Part shown: positions 25,713-32,864 of the stretch, in pieces
Layout of the letters: every line of letters starts with the position of its first letter
Numbering within the stretch: position 1 is the first letter of the stretch
Assembly: GCF_013085545.1 (NCBI RefSeq)
Contig: NZ_CP039543.1
Location: 4,619,322-4,683,321, forward strand
Direction of reading: 5' to 3'
DNA length: 64,000 nucleotides
DNA from: Oceanidesulfovibrio marinus
Lineage (GTDB): Bacteria; Desulfobacterota; Desulfovibrionia; Desulfovibrionales; Desulfovibrionaceae
Notes under the pieces: generated by a model
Database searches by the model: none
The model's input: only the letters and a program-made list of their open reading frames with translations
What the model was told of the DNA's origin: nothing
Translations under genes and position numbers: made by a program

Positions 25713-27206
25713 ATGATGCTGCTGTCTCGTATGGATTGTTTTCAGCGCATTGTGGGCTGTATGCTACACAAGTCGACGGCGCGTTTTGCTGTTGCTGTGT
25801 TGCTGTTGCTTGGATTGATGCTCCTGACATCATGCAGCTGGTTGTTTCGCGAAGAATCTGTTCTGAACGATTGCTACGTGAGCCTGGAGGGCAGCGGAGA
25901 GCATAACGGCTCCTCGGCCAAGAACGCCTATGCCTGGGACAATGGCGACGGCCTCCGCGTCTGTCTGGAGCGTCTGGCAGACGGCGGCGTCGCTCATCTG
26001 GCCTACTCCGACAACTACACTCTGGACGGCACCATCGTTGTGGAGTCCCGCGGCGGATCGCCCAAGGCCGTGGCCATCGAGGGTAGCGGCGAACCGGCCA
26101 GGGGCGGCGACTACGGCCGCTCCGTGCCCTTGAGCAGCGATGCCTGGCCCAAGATCACCGGCACGCGGAGCGTCTCGCAGTTCAATGAAGGCGGCAATAC
26201 CTTCATCCGCATCGAAGGGGGCATCTCGCGGTTCTCGCTGTGCCGTCTGCGCCTGGACAAGTTCAACACCGTGCTCAGCGTTGGCAGCAGGAATCGGGAG
26301 TACGACGCAGTTCAGGGCAATATCGAAGACATCGACGTGGACTATGCACGCGAGGTCATATCTATCTATGGTCCGGACCACAACGCCAAGTTCTCTGGAT
26401 GGAATGTGAAAAGGATAAACGCGCAGGGTGTGTCCAAGCGTCTTATCCGCGCAGAAGGCCTCTCGAACTCCACGTTGGAGGACATCTATGCCGATACGGT
26501 GAGCCAGAGCGGCATTCACTACAAGAATGACTGGGCGTTCCTGATCCATTTCGACGGACCGTCACATGACAACGTTATTCGTAGATTCATTGGAAAGAAC
26601 CCGATGCAGGAACGCAAGAAGTACGCGAACGGTGATTGCTTCACATGCGAGCGCGACACAAGCAACTTCACGTTGCAGAATGTCATGTGCTTCCATCCGT
26701 TGGATGCCGGATTCGATATGAAGGGCACGAATCATACGGTACAAAACGCCGCTGTATTCAACTATGGCAACCGCGCATTCCGTATCTGGAAGGGGCCGGT
26801 GTACCTGGATAACGTCATTGCAGCCTTTAGTGGTCTGGGCGAGGAGGTGTCGCAGGCAGCCGGATCGAACGCCGGTATCTGGTCAGGCGGCGAAGCACAC
26901 GTTTCGCACTATACGTCTCTGAACAATGATACGCCGTGCATGATCGACTACGGTGGGTCAATATACATGAAGGACTCGCTCTACATGCTCACGCAGGGAT
27001 TTTTGCACGAAAGCCTCAATCCGACGTTCGAGAGTGACGGAAAGTACGAGGAGAGCAATGTCATCCGGCGGGAGGAAGAGCGGGAGACCGACACGCATTT
27101 CCCGCAGGACACAGATCCCCAGATCATGCACGGTTTCCGGGTAACGTTCGACATCGTTAAGAAGCAGGGCGTAGGCTTCCAGGGCTTCGACTACACCGGC
27201 GAGTAA
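25713..27206 (+). CDS. Beta-helix lipoprotein, putative polysaccharide lyase/epimerase-like
   Basis: A 497-residue protein from the first ATG; starts at 25731 or 25761 are equally possible, and the last gives a normal 25-residue lipoprotein signal peptide ending LLTSC. The mature part shows the short strand-turn repeats of a right-handed parallel beta-helix (NIEDIDVDYAREVISI, STLEDIYADTVSQSGI, FTLQNVMCFHPLDAGF, HTVQNAAVFNYGNRAF, VYLDNVIAAFSGL), as in pectate lyases and alginate epimerases, with Asn/Asp-rich turns. Its place in the EPS locus suggests it acts on, or binds, the polymer in the periplasm. No catalytic signature was recognised. Nine bases separate it from the Wzy-like gene. Confidence 0.72.
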   Translation: MMLLSRMDCFQRIVGCMLHKSTARFAVAVLLLLGLMLLTSCSWLFREESVLNDCYVSLEGSGEHNGSSAKNAYAWDNGDGLRVCLERLADGGVAHLAYSDNYTLDGTIVVESRGGSPKAVAIEGSGEPARGGDYGRSVPLSSDAWPKITGTRSVSQFNEGGNTFIRIEGGISRFSLCRLRLDKFNTVLSVGSRNREYDAVQGNIEDIDVDYAREVISIYGPDHNAKFSGWNVKRINAQGVSKRLIRAEGLSNSTLEDIYADTVSQSGIHYKNDWAFLIHFDGPSHDNVIRRFIGKNPMQERKKYANGDCFTCERDTSNFTLQNVMCFHPLDAGFDMKGTNHTVQNAAVFNYGNRAFRIWKGPVYLDNVIAAFSGLGEEVSQAAGSNAGIWSGGEAHVSHYTSLNNDTPCMIDYGGSIYMKDSLYMLTQGFLHESLNPTFESDGKYEESNVIRREEERETDTHFPQDTDPQIMHGFRVTFDIVKKQGVGFQGFDYTGE

Positions 27207-27223
27207 CACGCGCGTTCCCTGCT

Positions 27224-28462
27224 ATGAATATTCTTCTGGTCAATAAGTACTACTATGTGACGGGCGGTCCAGAAAGCTACATGTTCAATGTCACGAGCAA
27301 GCTGGAAGAGCTCGGACATACCGTGTATCCATTGTGCCTGGATGTGGAACAAAACATCGAGTCCGAGTATTCGAAGTACTTCATCAGCTCCCCATACCCG
27401 GAGCGCCAGAGCCACCATGCGCCGGGCAGCGGCCTGGGCACGCAGGCAAAGCTCTTCCTGCGCTCGATCTACTCCAGGGAAGCGGCACGGAAGACACAGC
27501 AGATGATCGACGACTTTGATATCGACATCGTCTACTGCCTCAACATCGCCAACTACATCTCGCCCAGCGTCATTGATGTGGGCAAGAAGAACGGAAAACG
27601 TGTCCTGCACCGTCTTTCGGACTACAATATGGTCTGCCCGCAGCAGTACTTCTACAAGCACAAAAAGGTCTGCCTGGAGTGCAAGAGCAGCCTGCTGCGG
27701 GCCATCCCGGACCGCTGCGTCAAGCAGTCCCTGCCCGCCACCGTGGGCCGCGTCGTTTCCATGAAGCTGCACCGCCTCCTGAAGCTGTACGAGAAGGTGG
27801 ACGCCTTCATCTGCCCGTCGTCCTTCATGCGCGACCAGCTCGTGGAGCTCGGCATGGGCGCGAACAGGGTCCACTATCTGCCCAGTCTGGTCAATGTGGA
27901 CTCCAAGCCGGACGAGCAGGCGCTGCGCTCGGACCGTTCCTACGTCCTCTACCTGGGCCGGCTCAGCGTGGAAAAAGGGCTGGACTATCTGCTGGACGCC
28001 ATGGACCAGCCCGGCAATGAGGACATCCCCTTGGTGCTGGCCGGCGTGGGTCCGGAGATGGAGGCGTTGCAGGCGCAGGCCAGGGGGCTGAAGAACCGCA
28101 ACATCGAGTTCCGCGGCTTTGTGCAGCGCGAGGAGTTGGACGAGCTGCTGCAGGGCAGCGCCTTCACCGTGGCGCCGTCCATCTGGCACGACAACTCGCC
28201 CATGTCCGTGTTCGAGTCCCTGGCCGCGGGCAAGGCGGTTATCGCCACGCCGCTGGGCGGGCTGCGCGACCAGGTGGGCGACGAGGAAGCCGGCCTGTTT
28301 GTGGAACCCAACGATTCGGAGTCATTGGGAAAAGCAATCAACCGGCTGTGGAATGACGACGACCTGCGGGAGACGCTGTCCCGCGGCGCATACCACCGTT
28401 TCGCCACGCATTTCGACCCTGAGATGCACATGAGCGGGCTCCTGAAACTGATGACGGCATGA
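27224..28462 (+). CDS. GT4-family glycosyltransferase
   Basis: A 412-residue GT-B fold enzyme. The N-terminal acceptor domain starts MNILLVNKYYYVTGGPE, with the nucleotide-sugar binding domain carrying YLGRLSVEKGLDYLLDAM (near 243-260) and the diagnostic E-x7-E motif in SMSVFESLAAGKAVIATPLGGLRDQV near 325-350. It adds a sugar to the lipid-linked EPS repeat unit on the cytoplasmic face. The sugar donor and linkage cannot be told from sequence. It is co-transcribed with the beta-helix lipoprotein (17-bp gap) and the next glycosyltransferase (13-bp gap). Confidence 0.9.
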   Translation: MNILLVNKYYYVTGGPESYMFNVTSKLEELGHTVYPLCLDVEQNIESEYSKYFISSPYPERQSHHAPGSGLGTQAKLFLRSIYSREAARKTQQMIDDFDIDIVYCLNIANYISPSVIDVGKKNGKRVLHRLSDYNMVCPQQYFYKHKKVCLECKSSLLRAIPDRCVKQSLPATVGRVVSMKLHRLLKLYEKVDAFICPSSFMRDQLVELGMGANRVHYLPSLVNVDSKPDEQALRSDRSYVLYLGRLSVEKGLDYLLDAMDQPGNEDIPLVLAGVGPEMEALQAQARGLKNRNIEFRGFVQREELDELLQGSAFTVAPSIWHDNSPMSVFESLAAGKAVIATPLGGLRDQVGDEEAGLFVEPNDSESLGKAINRLWNDDDLRETLSRGAYHRFATHFDPEMHMSGLLKLMTA

Positions 28463-28475
28463 CAGGACGGCTTTC

Positions 28476-29573
28476 ATGAAGATTTTCGTGACCGGACTGC
28501 GGGGCTTTCCCGATGTTCCCGGCGGCGTGGAGCGGCACTGCGAGGAGCTCTACCCGCGCATCGCGGCCATGGGCCACGAGGTGGTGGTGGCGGTGCGCGC
28601 GCCGTACCAGACCTACCCGGAAGGGCAGTGGAAGGGTGTTGTCTTCGAGTCCATCGACAGCCCCACCAGCACGCGCTTCGAGGCCATTACCCACACCTGC
28701 AAGGCCATGTTCGCGGCGCGGCGGCACAAGCCGGACATCGTGCACATCCACGCCATCGGCCCGTCGCTCATGGTCCCGGTTGGCCGACTGCTCGGCATGC
28801 GCGTGGTCTCCACCCACCACGGCCACGACTACAACCGCGACAAGTGGGGCGGCTTTGCCAAGCGCATGCTCAAGCTGGGCGAGCGCCTGGGCTGCAAATT
28901 CTCCAACCGCGTCATAGTCATCTCGGAGAGCATCCGCGACGCCCTGGCCCGGATGTACAACTGCCGCAGGACCACGGTGATTCCCAACGGCGTGACCGTC
29001 CGGCCGCGGCTCGACTCCACCACGTATCTGCAAAGCCTGGGCGTGGAGCCCGGAAAGTACGTGCTGGCCGTGTCGCGCCTGGTGCCGGAAAAGGGGCTGC
29101 ACGATCTCGTGGCCGCCTTTGACAAGATTTCGGGGGACATCAAGCTCGTCATCGCCGGCGATTCCGACCACGACTCCCAGTACCGGCGGAACCTCTTCCG
29201 CACGGCGGAGGAGAACGAGCGCCTCGTCATGCCCGGATACGTGCGCGGGGACGATCTGGCCGAGCTTTACTCCCACGCGCGGCTCTTCGTGCTGCCGTCG
29301 TATCACGAGGGGCTGCCCATCGTGGCGCTGGAGGCCATGAGCTACGGCCTGCCGCTGCTTTTGTCGGACATCGTGCCCAACAAGGACGTGGGCCTGCCGG
29401 AGCGTTACTACTACCCGGTGGGGGATGTGGACGCCCTGGCCCAGGGCATCGGCCGGATGCTCGGCGAGGAGCACGAGGAAGGCGCCTTCGAGCAGATGGT
29501 GCGCGAGAAGTACGACTGGGACCTCATCGCCAGGCAGACCGAGCAGGTCTACCGCGAGGTCGCGGGCGGCTAG
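28476..29573 (+). CDS. GT4-family glycosyltransferase, last gene of EPS locus
   Basis: A 365-residue GT-B glycosyltransferase. The start MKIFVTGLRGFPDVPGGVE, with a conserved RGFP..PGG loop, is typical of the GT4 branch related to rhamnosyl- and galactosyl-transferases of capsule loci. The C-terminal domain has SRLVPEKGLHDLVAAF near 202-217 and the E-x7-E motif in SYHEGLPIVALEAMSYGLPLL near 275-295. It should add a further sugar to the EPS repeat unit. The gene converges on the HD-GYP gene with only 10 bp between the two stop codons, closing the locus. Confidence 0.9.
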   Translation: MKIFVTGLRGFPDVPGGVERHCEELYPRIAAMGHEVVVAVRAPYQTYPEGQWKGVVFESIDSPTSTRFEAITHTCKAMFAARRHKPDIVHIHAIGPSLMVPVGRLLGMRVVSTHHGHDYNRDKWGGFAKRMLKLGERLGCKFSNRVIVISESIRDALARMYNCRRTTVIPNGVTVRPRLDSTTYLQSLGVEPGKYVLAVSRLVPEKGLHDLVAAFDKISGDIKLVIAGDSDHDSQYRRNLFRTAEENERLVMPGYVRGDDLAELYSHARLFVLPSYHEGLPIVALEAMSYGLPLLLSDIVPNKDVGLPERYYYPVGDVDALAQGIGRMLGEEHEEGAFEQMVREKYDWDLIARQTEQVYREVAGG

Positions 29574-29583
29574 AGCGAAACAT

Positions 29584-31572
29584 CTACGTCGCTGCCGCCT
29601 CGTCCTCGTTGGCGATTCGTATGAACTCCTCCTCGCGGGCCAGGAAAGCGTCCACAATGTCCGGGTCGAAGTGCTTTCCGCTGCCCTCGATGATGATCGT
29701 GCGTGCTTCCTCGTGGCTGTAGGGGTCCTTGTAGAGGCGGCTGCTCACCAGAGCGTCATAGACATCGGCCAGAGCCATGAGCCGCCCGGACAGGGGAATG
29801 TCCGTGCCGGCCAGCCCCTTCGGATATCCGGAGCCGTCCCAGCGCTCGTGGTGTGTCAGGGCTATTTCTTTGGCCAGGCTTAGGAACCCGCCGTCTTCTC
29901 CCTGCTCCTCTTCCGCTGTCTCCATTATCGCGTGCCCGTGCTCGGCGTGCTTTTTCATGAGATCAAACTCGTCCGGAGTGAGCCGTCCCGGCTTGAGCAG
30001 GATGCTGTCCGGCATGCCCACCTTGCCAACGTCATGCAGCGGCGCCGAAAGGTAGAGGAGCTCGATGTACTCGTCCGTGATGCCGTGCTTGCCTTCCCTG
30101 GCCAGTTGCTCTGCCAGCAGTCGCACGTACTTCTGCGTGCGTTGAATGTGCCCCCCAGTGTCCGGGTCGCGCGTTTCGGTCACGGCGGCCATGGAGGACA
30201 ACGTGAGGCGCTGCGCGCGGACAAGGCGGACCAGCCGCATCAGGGAACGCCTGTTCTCGAGGATATACAGGATGGTAGACAGCGCCATGAGCAGGGCGAA
30301 AGCTACCGCCACTGGACCCGTGGCCGGCATGTATACATGCTTCGTCGTGAGAAAAATGCTGGTGAGCCCCAGGAAAAAGAGCGCGGTGAGAAATGCGCCC
30401 AACGCGGCGTATGGCGGCGCCGTGAGCGCAAAGAGCAGGGTGATGAACACCCCGACAGCTACGGTGGCGAGCACGGAGTATGTCGTGCTCCAACCGGGGA
30501 TGCGCCGCAGGGAACCCGAGAGCGCGTTCGCGATGAAGGTTGCCTGCGTTTCTGCGCCGGAGAGCTGTGCATCCGCTATGGTGTGGTGCAGGTCGTTCAG
30601 TCCGGCGGCTGACGATCCGATGATCACATGGCGGCCTTGCAGCGCAAGGGGATCGAATGATCCTGCCATGATGTCCAGGGCGGGAATGGTGCGAATCGTG
30701 CCGGCCGCGCCATAAAAGCTCAGGAGCGCCTCGCCGTTCCGGGTGATTGGAATGGCGGCGGCGCCGGCTGTCAGAACAGGGCCGTACAGATCGTTGCGGA
30801 GCGATACGGAATGCGTGTTCTGCTGCCGCATGAGCAGCGCCAGGGAAAAGCTGGGATGCATCGAGCCGTCGTCGTACCGGATGAGCATCGGAAGGCCGCG
30901 CAGGCGGCCGTCAGGGTCCGGCAGGTGGTTGATGAAGCCGGAGTCCGTCAACCCTTGCTGGATTGGCGGCGTGTTGCAGAGCACGCCTTTGGCAACGGGA
31001 AGGTCGAGCTGGCTGAAATCCCCTTCGGTCTGCAACGGATGGAGCGTGCACGAGGATTCCGCCGCCTCGTCGTCAAAGGTGAAGTAGACGGAGCCGACGG
31101 CCGGTATCCTGCTGAGTACGTGGCCCAGATAGCCGTCGTTGTCCGTCAGTCCCGGAGGTATGCCGGTGAATCCGATATCCAGGCCGAAATCGCGTCGGAA
31201 GCGTTCGCGCATGGATGCCAGCGAGGTCTCGTCTTTTTCGGCGAACAGGATGTCCAGCCCGATGGAGGCGGGATTGGCCTCGGACACGGCGTCCACGAGC
31301 ATGGCGATGCGATAGCGCGGCCAGGGCCATTGCCCCACGGCCGTCAGTGACCTGTCGTCTATGTCCACGATGGTCACGTGGGTGTTCGCAGCAGGCTCCA
31401 GGCTCCATGCGGAGAGCGTGTCGTAAACCAGTGTGTCCGCCACGCGGACCGGGAATGGCGCCACCGCCACGCATATTGCCGCAGCCAGTGCGCCAGCCAG
31501 ACCTATAAGGACAACAATCCAGAAATAGTGGCCGGAGCGCAGGGAGTCGGGTTCTGACACGGATTCCGTCAT
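29584..31572 (-). CDS. CHASE2-sensor HD-GYP cyclic-di-GMP phosphodiesterase
   Basis: A 662-residue protein from the ATG at 31572 (MTESVSEP); an upstream frame to 31626 overlaps the OmpA gene. Order: transmembrane helix (about 15-38), periplasmic CHASE2 sensor (about 45-325), three transmembrane helices (about 345-425), HD-GYP domain (about 465-650) with HDVGK, the GYP-type motif HHERWDGSGYPKGL and ALADVYDAL. HD-GYP enzymes hydrolyse c-di-GMP. CHASE2 is more often joined to adenylate cyclases or kinases. The gene starts 7 bp past the OmpA stop in a FecR-OmpA-CHASE2 operon and ends tail-to-tail with the EPS locus, so it may lower c-di-GMP in response to an envelope signal. Confidence 0.92.
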   Translation of the reverse strand: MTESVSEPDSLRSGHYFWIVVLIGLAGALAAAICVAVAPFPVRVADTLVYDTLSAWSLEPAANTHVTIVDIDDRSLTAVGQWPWPRYRIAMLVDAVSEANPASIGLDILFAEKDETSLASMRERFRRDFGLDIGFTGIPPGLTDNDGYLGHVLSRIPAVGSVYFTFDDEAAESSCTLHPLQTEGDFSQLDLPVAKGVLCNTPPIQQGLTDSGFINHLPDPDGRLRGLPMLIRYDDGSMHPSFSLALLMRQQNTHSVSLRNDLYGPVLTAGAAAIPITRNGEALLSFYGAAGTIRTIPALDIMAGSFDPLALQGRHVIIGSSAAGLNDLHHTIADAQLSGAETQATFIANALSGSLRRIPGWSTTYSVLATVAVGVFITLLFALTAPPYAALGAFLTALFFLGLTSIFLTTKHVYMPATGPVAVAFALLMALSTILYILENRRSLMRLVRLVRAQRLTLSSMAAVTETRDPDTGGHIQRTQKYVRLLAEQLAREGKHGITDEYIELLYLSAPLHDVGKVGMPDSILLKPGRLTPDEFDLMKKHAEHGHAIMETAEEEQGEDGGFLSLAKEIALTHHERWDGSGYPKGLAGTDIPLSGRLMALADVYDALVSSRLYKDPYSHEEARTIIIEGSGKHFDPDIVDAFLAREEEFIRIANEDEAAAT

Positions 31573-31579
31573 CGCAGTG

Positions 31580-32170
31580 TCAACGCAGGAAAACCTCAAC
31601 CCGGCGGTTGCGCGGTTCATGTACACCGTCGGGAGTGGGGATCAAGGGATCATTTTCGCCATGGTAGGAAATGAAAATGATGTCTTCCGGAATGTCGTCC
31701 CGGACCAGCATGTTGCGAACCTGTTCCGCCCGGCGGCGGGAGAGCGCCATATTGTAGCTCTTCTCGCCTGCCCTGTCCGTGTGGCCGATGACGTTGATCT
31801 CCACGTTGGCCTTGCGGTGGATGGCGGCCACGATTTTGGGGAACAGAGCCTGGGAGGCATTGTCGAGCGTGGTGCTTTCGGAGTGAAAGTAGAGATAGTA
31901 GCTCTCAGCCGGGGCCGGTTCGGCAGCCAGCGCCACGGCGAACTCCTTGCTGATTGTCCGGGCATCCATCCGCCGGACAGCGGAGGGCGTGTCCAGGAAT
32001 CCGACACTGGTATAGCTGTCCTGAACGTCTATGACCTGTCTGGCGTTTGCTGTCTGCACCTCCACGGCGCCCACCGTGCCGTTCTCGTCAGGCAGCAGGA
32101 TGACCGTCGTTCTGGGAGCGCAGCCAGTGGCAAGCAGGCACAGGAGAACGAGCAGAAAGCCATGTCGCAT
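31580..32170 (-). CDS. OmpA-family lipoprotein
   Basis: A 196-residue protein with a lipoprotein signal peptide (LLATGC, Cys17) and a C-terminal OmpA peptidoglycan-binding domain (about 85-195): LYFHSESTTLD, INVIGHTDRAGEKSYNMALSRRRAEQV and NRRVEVFL. The GHTD...R diaminopimelate-binding residues are present, so it probably tethers to peptidoglycan from the outer membrane. The intervening 60 residues are unique. It lies between the FecR-domain gene (8-bp gap) and the CHASE2/HD-GYP gene and may link wall or envelope state to the CHASE2 sensor. Confidence 0.87.
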   Translation of the reverse strand: MRHGFLLVLLCLLATGCAPRTTVILLPDENGTVGAVEVQTANARQVIDVQDSYTSVGFLDTPSAVRRMDARTISKEFAVALAAEPAPAESYYLYFHSESTTLDNASQALFPKIVAAIHRKANVEINVIGHTDRAGEKSYNMALSRRRAEQVRNMLVRDDIPEDIIFISYHGENDPLIPTPDGVHEPRNRRVEVFLR

Positions 32171-32178
32171 GGAGATTG

Positions 32179-32616
32179 TTACTCCACCTTGACTAGAAAA
32201 CGCGTACCCCGGACGCCGACAGTGGCGCGGGGTGTGTGGATCTTCACGGCTTCGTGCTTGAGCTTGCCGAGCCTGCCGGAGGAGTAGACCGCCGATCCGC
32301 GCTTCATGAACAGATCAAAGGCGTACTGGTCGTCCACGGGATCGAAACGGTAGTCGTCGATACTGCACTCAGAGCCTGATCCAACGCCGAGCCGTGTGCC
32401 GTCGATGAACATGATGCCCACGGAGCCGTCGCTTCCGGTGCGGATGACATCGCCTTGATACAACCGAAAGCCGGGCTCCAGCGGTATGGCCTTGCCATTG
32501 TGCACGACAACGGCGTCGCCGGTGGGGGCTTTGGCTGTGGCAACATGGCCTTGGGCGTAAGCCAGGCCAGTGAGCAGCAGTACGGCGGTGGCGATGGACA
32601 GTGCGCGTATGACCAT
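32179..32616 (-). CDS. FecR-domain periplasmic protein
   Basis: A 145-residue protein with a Sec signal peptide (cleavage near AYAQG, residue 21) and a single FecR domain: LYQGDVIRTGSDGSVGIMFIDGTRLGVGSGSE followed by the RATVGVRGTRFLV ending. Unlike iron-dicitrate FecR it has no transmembrane helix or anti-sigma domain. Stand-alone FecR proteins of this kind are commonly encoded with CHASE2 proteins, as here. It is the first gene of a three-gene operon with a sigma-70 type promoter at 32655-32683. Confidence 0.87.
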   Translation of the reverse strand: MVIRALSIATAVLLLTGLAYAQGHVATAKAPTGDAVVVHNGKAIPLEPGFRLYQGDVIRTGSDGSVGIMFIDGTRLGVGSGSECSIDDYRFDPVDDQYAFDLFMKRGSAVYSSGRLGKLKHEAVKIHTPRATVGVRGTRFLVKVE

Positions 32617-32654
32617 GGGGGATCTCCTGGCGTGCTGGTGGCAACCAATAACTC

Positions 32655-32683
32655 AATATACAGCTCTTGTTGAAGAGCGGCAA
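32655..32683 (-). promoter_or_regulatory. Sigma-70 promoter of the FecR-OmpA-CHASE2/HD-GYP operon
   Basis: On the minus strand TTGCCG (complement of 32678-32683), a 17-bp spacer and TATATT (32655-32660). The leader to the FecR start is about 30 nt and contains AGGAG. Confidence 0.55.
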
Positions 32684-32708
32684 GATGTTAGTCCACGCCA
32701 CGGCCGCG

Positions 32709-32864
32709 TCAGCTCTGCGCACCGTCCTTGCTCAGCGGCTTGCCGCACCGTTTGCATACGGTCCGCGGCCGGCCTGCCTCGTCTTTGGCGGACTGCACGT
32801 GGCCGCACCAGCGGCAGGTCACCTTGCGCAGCAGGTCCTGCACTATCTTGAAGAGGGGGTTCAT
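32709..32864 (-). CDS. Small zinc-ribbon protein coupled to the antiporter gene
   Basis: A 51-residue protein starting MNPLFKIVQDLL, with two CxxC pairs (CRWC at 18-21 and CKRC at 39-42) separated by a basic loop, a rubredoxin-like or zinc-ribbon knuckle. Its ATG overlaps the stop codon of the antiporter gene (ATGA), and an AGGAG ribosome-binding site sits 10 bp before it inside the antiporter coding region, so it is very likely translated. It is below the usual gene-finding length. Function unknown; the coupling suggests metal or redox modulation of ion transport. Confidence 0.72.
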   Translation of the reverse strand: MNPLFKIVQDLLRKVTCRWCGHVQSAKDEAGRPRTVCKRCGKPLSKDGAQS

